Shown: positions 49,006 to 57,950, numbered from the stretch's first letter. The stretch: DNA of 64,000 nucleotides from Caballeronia sp. BR00000012568055 (GCF_029439455.1 NZ_JAQFVG010000268.1:51148-115147), one strand, 5' to 3'. The notes: a model not told the origin generated them from the sequence alone. A program made the numbers and translations.

Positions 49006-51528
49006 ATGCGCTATTCGTTCGAAATCAGGAAGTTCATCTACAGCCAGTATTTCTTCGGCGGTTTGCGTATCGCGCTGGGCGTTTCGCTTCCGGCAGTGCT
49101 CATGCTGATCGTTTTCCATAACAGAGAGCTGGGCTTCACCATCGCGACCGGCGCGCTCGGCGCGTGCGTGGTCGATATGCCCGGACCGCTCAAGCACAAG
49201 CACAACGAAATGCTGGCGTGCTCGCTGATCGGCTTCGTTTCCGCGCTGGCCACGGGCATCGCGACCATCAATCCGATCGCCTTGTGGCTGACGGTCGTGC
49301 CGCTCACCTTCGTGCTCTCGCTGATCGTGGTGTATGGCAATCGCTGGCCGCAGATCAGCTTCGCCACACTCTTCATGATGGTCGTCACCCTGGAAGAGCA
49401 TTTCACGCCGATGCAGGCGCTCATCAACGCATCGTGGATTCTGCTCGGCGGCCTCTGGTACACGTACTGGGCCACGCTCGTGTCGCGCTTGCTGGTGTAT
49501 CGGATCGAACAGCAGGCGCTGGCGCAGAGCATCTTTAGTTGCGCCGAATATCTCTACGCGCGCGCCGAGTTCTACGATGGCGACGCCGATCTCGACGAGT
49601 GTTATCGCAAGCTGATCGAAAAGCAGATTGCCGCCGTCGAACAGCAGGAAGCCGCGCGCGATATCGTGCTGCGCAATCTGCCGAAGGTGAAAAGCGGCAA
49701 GCTCGAAGAACGGCGCGCGCGGCTGTTCAATCTGTTTATCAACGTGGTCGATCTGCACGAGTTCTTCGTCGGCGCGCATACGGACTATCCGCTGGTGCGC
49801 AAGGCGTTCGCCGGTTCCGATGTACTGATCTTCTATCGCGATCTGATGCGCAAGGCGAGCGCGGATCTCGAAGAGATCGGCCTCGCGGTGCTGCATAACA
49901 TCGCCGCGCCGAAGCAGATCAGCATGAAGGCCGAACTGCGCGCGATCGAATACGAACTCGAATTGATGCGCAAACACGGTTTGCCGGAGAAGAATCCGGA
50001 AGCGTACGCGGCCGCCGCCGCCGTGTTCCGCCGTCTATGGAGCGCAACGCGGCTGATCGACAAGATGCGCCGCCGCACCCGCGACGACGCAAGTCTCGCC
50101 GAAACGGAATTGCAGATCGATCACGCGCTGTCTCGTTTCATCTCGAGCCGGCGCGTGCCGCCCATGCAAATCTTTTCCAATCTGACGATGGCTTCGCCCA
50201 GCTTCCGGCATGCCCTGCGCGTGACGATTGCGGTCGGGATCGGCTTCTGGGTCGGCAGGTTGTTGCCGCTGACCAATGCGTATTGGATCGTGATGACCAC
50301 GGTCATTATTCTGAAGCCAGGTTATTCGCTGACCAAACAGCGTAATACGCAGCGGATTATCGGTACGGCGATTGGCTGCGCGTTGACGATCACGCTGATC
50401 TTGCTGGTGAAAGAGCCGCATATTCTGCTTATCGTCATGTTCGCGTCGATGGTGATGAGTTACTCGCTGCTGCTGTTCAATTACGCGGCGAGCGTGGTGT
50501 TCACGTCGTCGTATGTGCTGCTGATGTTTCATTTGCTCGCACCGGGGAGCATGCGGATTATCGGCGAGCGCGCGATCGATACCGTGCTCGGCTGCGCGAT
50601 CGCGATTGCGGCGAGCCATTTGTTTCCGTACTGGGAATATCGGTTGATGGGCAAGCTGGTGAAGGACTTGCTCACGGCGTCGCGCACCTATCTCGAAGCG
50701 AGTTGGTGGTGGAAAGCGAAGCCATCGGCCCAGACGATGGACGCGAAAACGCGCGCACCCGTCCCCGCCGCCGCTTTCGCCGATGGCAACGTGCGTGCGG
50801 CTTCGGCTTCAACTTCTGCTTCCGTTGAGATGCCCGAAGCCGCCAATGAACCGACCGTCAGCACCGCCGCGCTCGATCCGGACGTGGTCAGCGCGTCGGC
50901 GCTGAAGACGGCGAGCGCGACGGCGGATCGGCTGGCGTCGGTGAGTATCGGCGAGAGCACGGCGGCGACGGCGAGCAAAGGCGCGTCCGCTGCGGCGACG
51001 GTTGCGGCGACGGCGCTGGATCGCGATTTCCGGTATCGATTGGCGCGCAAGAATGTGCATATCGCGTTCGCCAATCTCGCGCAGGCTTTTCAGCGGATGA
51101 TGCTGGAGCCGAAAGCGCAGCAACGCTATGTGGCCGAACTGAACGATCTGCTGGTGCAGAGTCACGTGCTGGCGTCGCAGATCACGGCGGCGGCGCCGCT
51201 GTTGCAATCGCTCAATGAAGGCGATGGGCAAGTGTTCGAGCCGGTGCAGCGGACTTTGGGAATCGTCCGGGACAATCTGTCGGATGCGCAGGAGGTGCTG
51301 CCCGAACCGGCGGTGAAGGATGCGTCGGACGCGCAGCCCGCGCGCGCCGATGCGATCAAAGACCTGAGACGCGATCTCGACGCGATGGTGACATCGGCCG
51401 AGCGCGCCCAGACATTGCCCGCCGATGCGCTGCACGATCTGAAGCTGCTCGCGCATCAGTGCAAGCAGATGCTGACGGCGTCATCGCTGATCGGCAAGGA
51501 CGCGACGCTGATTCGTCTGCCGGGCTGA
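49006..51528 (+). CDS. FUSC/YccS-family inner-membrane protein
   Basis: An 840-residue protein with two sets of membrane helices: about residues 20-165 (GGLRIALGVSLPAVLMLIVF onward) and about 400-550 (ALRVTIAVGIGFWVGRLLPL, YWIVMTTVIILKPGYSLTKQR), the second being the FUSC signature. A cytoplasmic region between them fits YccS. The C-terminal third has a Ser/Ala/Thr-rich linker (about 595-680) followed by helical sequence. Family members are linked to efflux of aromatic acids or envelope stress. CAGGAAAC precedes the ATG. Its substrate is unknown. Confidence 0.85.
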   Translation: MRYSFEIRKFIYSQYFFGGLRIALGVSLPAVLMLIVFHNRELGFTIATGALGACVVDMPGPLKHKHNEMLACSLIGFVSALATGIATINPIALWLTVVPLTFVLSLIVVYGNRWPQISFATLFMMVVTLEEHFTPMQALINASWILLGGLWYTYWATLVSRLLVYRIEQQALAQSIFSCAEYLYARAEFYDGDADLDECYRKLIEKQIAAVEQQEAARDIVLRNLPKVKSGKLEERRARLFNLFINVVDLHEFFVGAHTDYPLVRKAFAGSDVLIFYRDLMRKASADLEEIGLAVLHNIAAPKQISMKAELRAIEYELELMRKHGLPEKNPEAYAAAAAVFRRLWSATRLIDKMRRRTRDDASLAETELQIDHALSRFISSRRVPPMQIFSNLTMASPSFRHALRVTIAVGIGFWVGRLLPLTNAYWIVMTTVIILKPGYSLTKQRNTQRIIGTAIGCALTITLILLVKEPHILLIVMFASMVMSYSLLLFNYAASVVFTSSYVLLMFHLLAPGSMRIIGERAIDTVLGCAIAIAASHLFPYWEYRLMGKLVKDLLTASRTYLEASWWWKAKPSAQTMDAKTRAPVPAAAFADGNVRAASASTSASVEMPEAANEPTVSTAALDPDVVSASALKTASATADRLASVSIGESTAATASKGASAAATVAATALDRDFRYRLARKNVHIAFANLAQAFQRMMLEPKAQQRYVAELNDLLVQSHVLASQITAAAPLLQSLNEGDGQVFEPVQRTLGIVRDNLSDAQEVLPEPAVKDASDAQPARADAIKDLRRDLDAMVTSAERAQTLPADALHDLKLLAHQCKQMLTASSLIGKDATLIRLPG

Positions 51529-51533
51529 TTCCG

Positions 51534-51800
51534 TTATTGCGATGCGCCGATCGCGGGCACTGCCGTGCGTGCGCCGCTCGCGACGTCGGGCTGTGCGTTC
51601 TGTTGATCGAACTGGCGCTTTTCGCGGATCGCGTTGAACAGAATCGTGCCGATCACCAGCAACACCACCACTACGATAAACGCGCCGATGGCGAAAGTCG
51701 GGTTCTTCTTTTTAGGCGATCCGTCCGGGCGGCGGTCGTTAAGGCGATCATCGTTCATGGCGGGCGTTGCAGTGTTGGATGTTTTCGGTGGACCCGACAT
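51534..51800 (-). CDS. Small single-pass membrane protein, hypothetical
   Basis: An 88-residue protein with a Pro/Lys-rich cytoplasmic N-terminus (DGSPKKKNPT) and one strong helix (FAIGAFIVVVVLLVIGTILF). The start is uncertain between 51800 (MSGPPK) and 51758 (MNDDRL). No family with known function is recognised. It is convergent with the FUSC gene, the two stops being about five bases apart. Confidence 0.55.
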   Translation of the reverse strand: MSGPPKTSNTATPAMNDDRLNDRRPDGSPKKKNPTFAIGAFIVVVVLLVIGTILFNAIREKRQFDQQNAQPDVASGARTAVPAIGASQ

Positions 51801-51850
51801 GGTATACGGAGTGGTTTTCAGTTGGGTTGCGCCGCCCAACGGCTAAGGGG

Positions 51851-52141
51851 CTATTTAAGGCGATCGCGCGCAACCGAATAAACCGTGCCGCGTTCCCGCT
51901 TCCCGACCGAAATCACCTCAACAGTCACTCGCGATTCTTCGACGCGATACACCATCCGATAACCCAGCGCTGCGAGTTTGATCTTATAGCAATCGCCCAT
52001 TGTGCTCAGGCGTGCACTATCGACTCGAGGGTTCTCGAGTCGTTCAAGAAGCTTCCGTTTGAATTGTTCGCGGACAGCGTTATCGAGTGCGCGCCACTCC
52101 TTCAGCGCAGACGGCAGGAATTCAAGCTTATAGGTCGTCAA
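51851..52141 (-). CDS. RelE/ParE-type toxin of a type II toxin-antitoxin pair
   Basis: A 96-residue protein with the RelE pattern: YKLEFLPSALKEWRALD, a central KKL-type basic helix (QFKRKLLERL), and GDCYKIKLAALGYRMVYRVEE. RelE-like toxins cut mRNA at the ribosome. It overlaps the end of the antitoxin gene by 14 bases, the usual order (antitoxin first). The basic surface residues expected of RelE are present, but the exact catalytic set cannot be confirmed by eye. Confidence 0.9.
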   Translation of the reverse strand: MTTYKLEFLPSALKEWRALDNAVREQFKRKLLERLENPRVDSARLSTMGDCYKIKLAALGYRMVYRVEESRVTVEVISVGKRERGTVYSVARDRLK

Positions 52142-52370
52142 GATTCACACTCACGGCCTTTTCATGGCGCCGGGCGCGGACGATCTCCGCGAGTTCGATG
52201 TCTTCCAGTCGTTCGCAAATCGCTTCCCACTCCGCAGCGGGAATCAGATAAGCGACCGGCTTATTGCGATTAAGTACGGCCACGGGGCCGTCAGCTTGCT
52301 CGATCGCGAAACTCGGGTTCACTTTCAATTCACTGATTCCGATCGAGACGCGGGCATGGATGTTTTCCAT
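52128..52370 (-). CDS. Phd/YefM-type antitoxin
   Basis: An 80-residue antitoxin. The N-terminal part has the Phd/YefM DNA-binding pattern (VSIGISELKVNPSFAIEQA, GPVAVLNRNKPVAYLIPAAEWEAI), and the C-terminal helix would bind and block the toxin. The start at 52370 (MENIHA) is chosen because AGGAG lies six bases upstream; a second ATG two codons earlier overlaps that site. It should also repress its own promoter. Confidence 0.88.
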   Translation of the reverse strand: MENIHARVSIGISELKVNPSFAIEQADGPVAVLNRNKPVAYLIPAAEWEAICERLEDIELAEIVRARRHEKAVSVNLDDL

Positions 52371-52429
52371 CTTCATCTCCTGTTTGGTGAGCGCAACGTG
52401 AGCAGCGCAATAGACCAATTCAATGACCA

Positions 52430-52459
52430 AATATTAGGTCCAATATTAGCACCAGTCAA
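52430..52459 (-). promoter_or_regulatory. Sigma-70 promoter with overlapping palindrome for the toxin-antitoxin operon
   Basis: Reading leftward, TTGACT (52459-52454), a 17-base spacer and TAATAT (52436-52431) make a near-consensus promoter about 60 bases before the antitoxin start. The inverted repeat AATATTAGGTCCAATATT (52430-52447) covers the -10 box and part of the spacer, so a bound antitoxin would block RNA polymerase. This fits conditional autoregulation typical of these operons. Confidence 0.75.
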
Positions 52460-52536
52460 CGATCACTAAACCCGCGAAATTCTCTGCTACACCAACCCGC
52501 TTGAATCCCGCCGTTCCGCTTCCCATACTCAACCCG

Positions 52537-52636
52537 ATTCCATGCGCGTCTGATTCCGGCGCGGGCTGCAAGGGGCCATGTCGGGATACCTAGTGACCGG
52601 ACGTGTTAAGCCGCCCTCTCCGGGCGGCCTTTTTTT
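52537..52636 (+). ncRNA. Candidate small RNA ending in an orphan terminator
   Basis: A strong hairpin (GCCGCCC / GGGCGGC, 52610-52628, five-base loop) followed by seven T residues ends transcription rightward, yet no rightward gene lies upstream: 51534-52370 is all leftward. A possible promoter, TTGAAT (52501) and CATACT (52524) with a 17-base spacer, would give a transcript of about 100 bases. It lies in the gap between the antitoxin and lrp. No family is recognised. It could also be a terminator of readthrough from the FUSC gene, though that is a kilobase away. Confidence 0.4.
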
Positions 52637-52656
52637 GCCTGTCGATACGAAAGCGC

Positions 52657-53130
52657 TCAAGGCTCCAGCGTCGGCCGGACGGGCAGCGCGGTCGAATACT
52701 TGATCTGCTCCATCGCGAAGCTGGAACTGACGTCGTATAGCGGCACGCCGCGGATCAGTTGCTTGTAGACGCGGTCGTAATCGTCGATATCGGATACCAC
52801 CACGCGCAGCAAATAATCCGTCTCGCCGCTCATCCGATACACCTCGACCACTTCCGGTATATCCCGCACCGCGCGGCAAAAATCTTCCGCCCACGTCTGT
52901 GTGTGCTGATTCGTGCGCACCGCGACGAACACCGTGGTGCCGACGCCGAGCTTCTTCGGATCGCACAGCGCGACCTGCGCGCGGATCACGCCGGTTTCCT
53001 TCAGACGCTGCACGCGCTTCCAGCACGGCGTCTGCGAAAGATTAACCCGCTGCGCGAGTTCCGCAATGGGCATCGTCACGTCTGCCTGAAGGAGTTCGAG
53101 CAGTTTTCGGTCGATGAGGTCCATTCCCAT
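52657..53130 (-). CDS. Lrp/AsnC-family transcriptional regulator
   Basis: A 157-residue regulator. The N-terminal helix-turn-helix is MDLIDRKLLELLQADVTMPIAELAQRVNLSQTPCWKRVQRLKETGVI, and the C-terminal RAM domain (VEVYRMSGETDYLLRVVVSDIDDYDRVY) binds amino acids and drives oligomer formation. It is divergent from a thiol dioxygenase gene with about 130 bases between, and a near-consensus Lrp site lies there. It probably controls that gene in response to cysteine or a related thiol, by inference. Confidence 0.93.
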   Translation of the reverse strand: MGMDLIDRKLLELLQADVTMPIAELAQRVNLSQTPCWKRVQRLKETGVIRAQVALCDPKKLGVGTTVFVAVRTNQHTQTWAEDFCRAVRDIPEVVEVYRMSGETDYLLRVVVSDIDDYDRVYKQLIRGVPLYDVSSSFAMEQIKYSTALPVRPTLEP

Positions 53131-53143
53131 ACTGCACCCCTGG

Positions 53144-53158
53144 TAGGAAATTATTCTA
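53144..53158. promoter_or_regulatory. Candidate Lrp-type operator
   Basis: TAGGAAATTATTCTA agrees with the Lrp consensus YAGHAWATTWTDCTR at 14 of 15 positions and lies 14 bases upstream of the lrp-like start, in the region shared with the dioxygenase gene. It would allow autoregulation and control of the neighbour. Lrp-family proteins other than Lrp itself can have different sites, so this is a prediction. Confidence 0.55.
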
Positions 53159-53258
53159 TTTTTGCTTGTCTGAGCGGAATTATATGGAATCTATTTCCCG
53201 ATGCAAACCGGTATAAATGGCACATCCCAATAAACCACACAACACCGGTTTCATCACC

Positions 53259-53846
53259 ATGAAGTCAGAACATGTCAGCCGTCTGAAGCACGCATCCGCC
53301 CCGCCCGCATTCGTCCTGCCGGCGCACGACGATTCCGCCGTCGGCCAGCTTTGCCGCGAACTCGATGCCGCCTTCGCCGCGGCGGAAACGGGCGCATCGT
53401 TCGGACTGCGGGTGCGCTACGCGCTGCAACGCGCGATCGCGGATTCGGCGCTGCTGCGCCCGGACCAGCGCATCGGCGATGCGCACGGTTATCACCGCCA
53501 TCTGATCGCCGCCGATCCGCTCGGCCGATACGCCGTCGCCTCGCTCGTCTGGGAGCCGGGGCAAGCGAGTCCGGTGCACGGGCATCGGACCTGGTGTGGA
53601 TATGCGGTGATCGAAGGCGTGTTGAGTGAAACGCTGTTTCGCTGGGACGCGCAAACGCAAGATGCGGTCGAAACGCGTCGTCAGCCGCGTGTAGCGGGCG
53701 CGGTCTCGTTTGTCGATGCCGGACGCGGCACGATGCATCAACTCGGCAATCCGGCAAACACTGGGACGCGCGCCATCTCGCTGCACGTCTACGGCGTGGC
53801 GGGCGAACATATCGCCACGCACGTCAACGATCTGATCGCCGCTTAA
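53259..53846 (+). CDS. Cysteine dioxygenase-type (thiol dioxygenase) cupin protein
   Basis: A 195-residue cupin of the cysteine dioxygenase family. The iron site shows HGHRTWCGYAVIEGVLSE (H-x-H) with the third histidine in GTMHQLGNP, and the conserved HVYG segment near the end. Members oxidise cysteine or 3-mercaptopropionate to the sulphinate; which of the two is not clear from sequence. ATG 53259 is used, though no strong ribosome binding site precedes it; a longer frame to 53217 exists. It is divergent from an Lrp regulator. Confidence 0.85.
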   Translation: MKSEHVSRLKHASAPPAFVLPAHDDSAVGQLCRELDAAFAAAETGASFGLRVRYALQRAIADSALLRPDQRIGDAHGYHRHLIAADPLGRYAVASLVWEPGQASPVHGHRTWCGYAVIEGVLSETLFRWDAQTQDAVETRRQPRVAGAVSFVDAGRGTMHQLGNPANTGTRAISLHVYGVAGEHIATHVNDLIAA

Positions 53847-53869
53847 CACCGCTTAACGCCGCTTAAGAA

Positions 53870-56407
53870 TCAACCTTTGCCCGGTTCCGCCGCCGTGGGA
53901 ATCTGCGGCGGAATCTGCACGGATTGCTCGGTCGGCGGCGGCGCGGCGCGCGGTTCGTGCGATACATCCCGCGCCCGCGTCGCAGACACTTCCAACTCCT
54001 CTTCCTCAACCGGCAACGCCGATTCATCGGTCCAGATCCGATGCGCGCGCTCCGGACTCTCGCCCACAATCTCACGCGTCATCTGCACGTGCATTTGCGG
54101 CACGGGAATCTCCATGCCCGCCTCGTCCATCTTCCGCTTGATGCGCAGATTGAACGCGCGCGCCACGCTCCACTGCTGCAAGGGCCGCGTCTTGATCTGG
54201 CCTTTCACGACCATCCAGTTCGGATCGAAACGATCCAGTCCCCACACTTCAACCGGCCCGAGCATCTCGCGGCGATAACGGAAATCGGCCATCAGATCGG
54301 CGCCGACTTCGCGGATCATTTGCGTGACGTCATCGACATCGGCAGTAAAGGGCACGCGCACTTCGAACACGGCATAGGCGAAATCGCGTGACAGGTTTTT
54401 CACCGTCTTGATCTGCGAGAACGGAATGGCGTGGATCGCGCCCTGGCCATCGCGCAGGCGCACGGTGCGGATCGTCAGACTTTCGACGATACCCGCGTGC
54501 CCGCCTTCCACCTCGATCGAATCACCGACGGAAATCGTGTCTTCGATGATGATGAACAGTCCCGTGATCAGATCCGCCACCAGCGATTGCGCGCCGAAGC
54601 CGACCGCCAGACCGATCACGCCCGCGCCCGCCAGCAGCGGCGTCACGTTGAGTCCGAGATTCGCCGCGGTCACGATCGCCGCGATGCCCAGCAGCGACAC
54701 GAATACGACATTGCGAACCAGCGGCAGCATCGTGCGGGCGCGCATGCTCGGGCCGCGTCCGCCGCGCCGCGTGGAATCGGGGCGCAGCGCTTCCTGAATG
54801 CCGGTATCGATCAGAATCCAGATCAGCCAGACCACGAAGAAGGTCAGCACGATCATCGACAAGGCATGCGCGACGCCGCGCGCGGCCACGCTGTCTTCGG
54901 CCATCCGCGCCAGCGAAAAGCCCCAGAAACGCGATGAGACTTCGAGGAACACGAGCCAGACGCTGGTCACGATCATCGTGCCGACGAACTTCACGAGCCT
55001 GCGCACATATGCCGATTGCCGGCGCGGACGGCGCGATTTGGGCCGCGTGATGCGCACGACAATCGCGGACAAGAAGAACGCGACGACTAACAAACCGGCA
55101 GTGGCAATCGCCATCTGCAAGACATTTTCCGATGTGCCGATGCCCGCGAGCGTCGCAATCACCGAAGCCGATGCCAGCAGCAGCAACGGCAATTGCCATA
55201 GCGATGCCACCACTTCGAAGGTTTCCGTCGCGGCCTTGCGCGTGTTGCGCTGCTCGTACGAACGGCTGCGGATCAGATGCGCGACCGGCCGCTGGAACGC
55301 CAGTGCGAAGTACGCGGTCAGACCCGCCGCGCCCATATTCGCGAAGGTCGAAATCAGCGCGGAGAGATTGGTGCCGAGCTGCTGCGCGACATCGTAGTTG
55401 GAAGCGGCATCGCCCAATGCGCCCAGCGTGCCGATCACGAACAACAGCCGCCGCGCGCGGATGATCAACAGGTTCACCGCCACGCGACGGTGCGCCGAGC
55501 CGAACAGCGAGAACATGATGAGACAGATCGACGAAAACACCGCGCCCGCGACCATGGCGTAGGCGGTGACCATCGCGAGCGTGCGGCCGAGCGACAGCGG
55601 CATGTAGTGCGTGAAGGTCAGCGCGGCGAGAAAGGCGAACAGATACGGCGCGACGCGACGCATCGTGAAAAGCAGGAGTTCGCGCGTGGTCGGATTCGAA
55701 TGCAAGCCCACGTCGATGCCAATACGCGCCTGCACGCGGCGTTGCAGCCACACCAGCACGAACGCGCACGCGCCCCAGCCTGCGAGCGTCGCGAAATAGT
55801 TGAACAGCGTTCGGCCGAATGGCTCGCGGCTCTGGCTCGTGACGAGCGTGAACAGTTCGTTGCCCGCCGCGTTGAAGCGGCCGCTCCAGTACGCGATCGG
55901 CGTCTTGCCGCGACGCACGTCCGCTTCGATGCTCGTCAGCCCCGAGGCGATCGCGCCGAGCAAACCGCCCTTCTGCGCGATGCTTGCCACGACCGACGAC
56001 GCGGCCGAGGTGGCGGGCGCGCTGGCGGCGGCATCGGACGCTCCGCCTGCTTCGGATGCACTGACCGCCGGTGCAGCAACCGCGTTCGCTTCCCGCTTGG
56101 CATCGCGCAATTTCTTGAGCTGCGCGACGAGCGCGCCGCGCTGGCGATCGCTGTCGAGCGTGGTGATGAGCGTGTCGAGCGAGTGAACCATATCGGCATC
56201 CGATACGGCAGGCGCCGATGCACCTGCTGCACCCGACGCACTCGACGCCGCATCCGCTGCGGATGCAGGCGCGGCGGGTGTGATCAGTTCCTGGAACGAC
56301 GGCAGCGTGAGTGCGGGCGCGGCTTGCGCGGGCATCGCGAACAGGAACGATAAAAGGATCGCAACGATCGCGAGCGCGCCGCTGTGTGCGAGCTTGCGTG
56401 ACTTCAT
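53870..56407 (-). CDS. Large MscS-family mechanosensitive channel (YbiO-like)
   Basis: An 845-residue protein with a signal peptide (residues 1-30, ending AQAAP) and an Ala-rich periplasmic domain, then some ten membrane helices. The last ones and the cytoplasmic part carry the MscS core: NLGLNVTPLLAGAGVIGLAVGFGAQSLVADLITG, SVGDSIEVEGGHAGIVESLTIRTVRLRD and IPFSQIKTVKNLSRD. It should open under membrane tension to release solutes. Size and layout match YbiO-type channels rather than small MscS. It stands alone, with the dioxygenase gene convergent. Confidence 0.88.
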   Translation of the reverse strand: MKSRKLAHSGALAIVAILLSFLFAMPAQAAPALTLPSFQELITPAAPASAADAASSASGAAGASAPAVSDADMVHSLDTLITTLDSDRQRGALVAQLKKLRDAKREANAVAAPAVSASEAGGASDAAASAPATSAASSVVASIAQKGGLLGAIASGLTSIEADVRRGKTPIAYWSGRFNAAGNELFTLVTSQSREPFGRTLFNYFATLAGWGACAFVLVWLQRRVQARIGIDVGLHSNPTTRELLLFTMRRVAPYLFAFLAALTFTHYMPLSLGRTLAMVTAYAMVAGAVFSSICLIMFSLFGSAHRRVAVNLLIIRARRLLFVIGTLGALGDAASNYDVAQQLGTNLSALISTFANMGAAGLTAYFALAFQRPVAHLIRSRSYEQRNTRKAATETFEVVASLWQLPLLLLASASVIATLAGIGTSENVLQMAIATAGLLVVAFFLSAIVVRITRPKSRRPRRQSAYVRRLVKFVGTMIVTSVWLVFLEVSSRFWGFSLARMAEDSVAARGVAHALSMIVLTFFVVWLIWILIDTGIQEALRPDSTRRGGRGPSMRARTMLPLVRNVVFVSLLGIAAIVTAANLGLNVTPLLAGAGVIGLAVGFGAQSLVADLITGLFIIIEDTISVGDSIEVEGGHAGIVESLTIRTVRLRDGQGAIHAIPFSQIKTVKNLSRDFAYAVFEVRVPFTADVDDVTQMIREVGADLMADFRYRREMLGPVEVWGLDRFDPNWMVVKGQIKTRPLQQWSVARAFNLRIKRKMDEAGMEIPVPQMHVQMTREIVGESPERAHRIWTDESALPVEEEELEVSATRARDVSHEPRAAPPPTEQSVQIPPQIPTAAEPGKG

Positions 56408-56520
56408 GACGGGTTCGATTTTTGAGAGACCGCCAGTTTAGCGGCTGCATGCGCTGCGCCGCCCGATCCGATGTAACCGAATGTTAGCGGCGCGTTCAGC
56501 GAAGATGCGTGCTACTTGTC

Positions 56521-56985
56521 CTATTTGTCCACTTCAGTACGCGTACCGCTGCTGCTGTCCGCCGCCGAACTGGCGCTGGACGCCTGCGTGCTCGATGCGC
56601 CCGTGCCCGTCGCCGACCATTCCTGCAACTTGCGGCCAGCCGATTGCAAACCCGCGCCGGTCGCGCTGGCGGCATTGTTGATCGCGGCATTGGTCGAACT
56701 CGCCGCATTGGCGAAATTCGCCTTCGCCGATTCGGTCACGCTGCTCGCGGACACATCGGGCACGTTGCCGGCGTTGTCGAGATTCTGCTGCGCGGATTGT
56801 TTCGCGGCATCGACCTTCTGGCCGACGTAGCTCGCCGCCTGATCGAACTTCTGGCCGGTCTGGCTCGCCAGATTGTTGAACGCGCTCGCGGCCTGTCCTG
56901 CCGTGGCGTCGTGCTTTTCGCATGCCGCGAGCACGGCGAGCGCCGTCAGCGCGAAAACGATGCGTGTAGGTGCAGTCATTCGCAT
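56521..56985 (-). CDS. Ala/Ser-rich predicted lipoprotein
   Basis: A 154-residue protein with a signal peptide and a lipobox VLAAC (Cys near 22). The mature part is Ala-, Ser-, Asn- and Gln-rich, with helical repeats of the type SQTGQKFDQAASYVGQKVDAAKQS and no aromatic core, so it is likely extended or coiled. AAGGC precedes the ATG at 56985. No function is recognised. It resembles the many small Ala-rich envelope lipoproteins of Burkholderiaceae. Confidence 0.65.
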   Translation of the reverse strand: MRMTAPTRIVFALTALAVLAACEKHDATAGQAASAFNNLASQTGQKFDQAASYVGQKVDAAKQSAQQNLDNAGNVPDVSASSVTESAKANFANAASSTNAAINNAASATGAGLQSAGRKLQEWSATGTGASSTQASSASSAADSSSGTRTEVDK

Positions 56986-57051
56986 GGTATTGCCTTAGGA
57001 CTTGTGAATCGGGTACTTCGAACGTGCGCATTGACGCGCACTCCTACTTTT

Positions 57052-57090
57052 CGAGTTATCTCGACGAGTTGCGTCGACGAGTTATCTCGA
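57052..57090. repeat. Direct repeat of CGAGTTATCTCGA
   Basis: The thirteen-base word CGAGTTATCTCGA occurs at 57052-57064 and 57078-57090, with TCGACGAGTTGCGTCGA-like sequence between. It lies in the divergent region between the lipoprotein and the DJ-1/PfpI gene. It could be a regulator site or a chance duplication. Confidence 0.5.
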
Positions 57091-57207
57091 AATTGCCGCC
57101 ATCATACGCTGCCGACACACGCTGACCCGGAAACGCCCAAGATGCGGCGTACAGTATCGATCGCAACATGACGGTCGAATGCACCCTTTCACTCCCGGAG
57201 ACACGCG

Positions 57208-57789
57208 ATGGCTGCAAAGAAGATTCTCTTCCTCACCGGCGACTTTGCCGAGGACTATGAAACGATGGTGCCGTTCCAGGCGCTGCTGGCCGTAGGCCAT
57301 TCGGTCGATGCAGTGTGCCCCGGCAAAAAGAGCGGCGACACCATCAAGACGGCGATCCACGACTTCGAAGGCGATCAGACCTACACCGAAAAGCCGGGCC
57401 ACCTGTTCCGCCTGAACGCCGCCTTCGACGATATCGATCCCGAGCGCTACGACGCCATCGCGATTGCGGGCGGGCGCGCCCCGGAATATCTGCGCATGAA
57501 CGAGCGCGTGCTCGAAGTCGTGCGGCACTTCGCGAAAGCGGGCAAGCCGGTCGCGGCGATCTGTCATGCAGCGCAACTGCTGGCGGCGGCGGGTGTGATC
57601 GAAGGCAAGCGTATTTCGGCCTATCCCGCCTGCGCGGCGGAAGTGCGGCTGGCCGGCGCGCAGTTCGCCGAGATTGCCGTGGACGACGCCATCACCGACG
57701 GCAATTTCGTCACCGCGCCGGCATGGCCCGCGCATCCCGCGTGGATTCGACAATTTCTTGCGTTGCTGGGCACGCGTATCGAGCTTTGA
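57208..57789 (+). CDS. DJ-1/PfpI-family protein
   Basis: A 193-residue flavodoxin-like protein. The nucleophile elbow is AICHAAQ with the reactive cysteine, the conserved glutamate is in DFAEDYE, and the GG before the catalytic loop is in [11 protein letters not shown]. Members act as glyoxalases, deglycases or stress chaperones; the exact role is not clear from sequence. GGAG lies upstream of the ATG. It is divergent from the Ala-rich lipoprotein and separate from the next gene by 160 bases. Confidence 0.88.
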   Translation: MAAKKILFLTGDFAEDYETMVPFQALLAVGHSVDAVCPGKKSGDTIKTAIHDFEGDQTYTEKPGHLFRLNAAFDDIDPERYDAIAIAGGRAPEYLRMNERVLEVVRHFAKAGKPVAAICHAAQLLAAAGVIEGKRISAYPACAAEVRLAGAQFAEIAVDDAITDGNFVTAPAWPAHPAWIRQFLALLGTRIEL

Positions 57790-57950
57790 GAAGTTTTTGG
57801 CAGGTCAGGCGCGCCAAAAGCCCGATTCGCCAACCCTGCGCTTTCAAATAGATTAAATCTTCTACATTTAGGAGACTTCTGGTTCTGCGAGACTGCCGTC
57901 CTGAAATATATTCGCCGGCAGTCCCGCACTATCCTTCGAAGCCCTCCGCC

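Noticed and set aside
52606-52636. Hairpin as the terminator of the lrp-like gene
   Set aside because: The T-run lies on the rightward strand; lrp reads leftward, so the hairpin lacks a tail in that direction.
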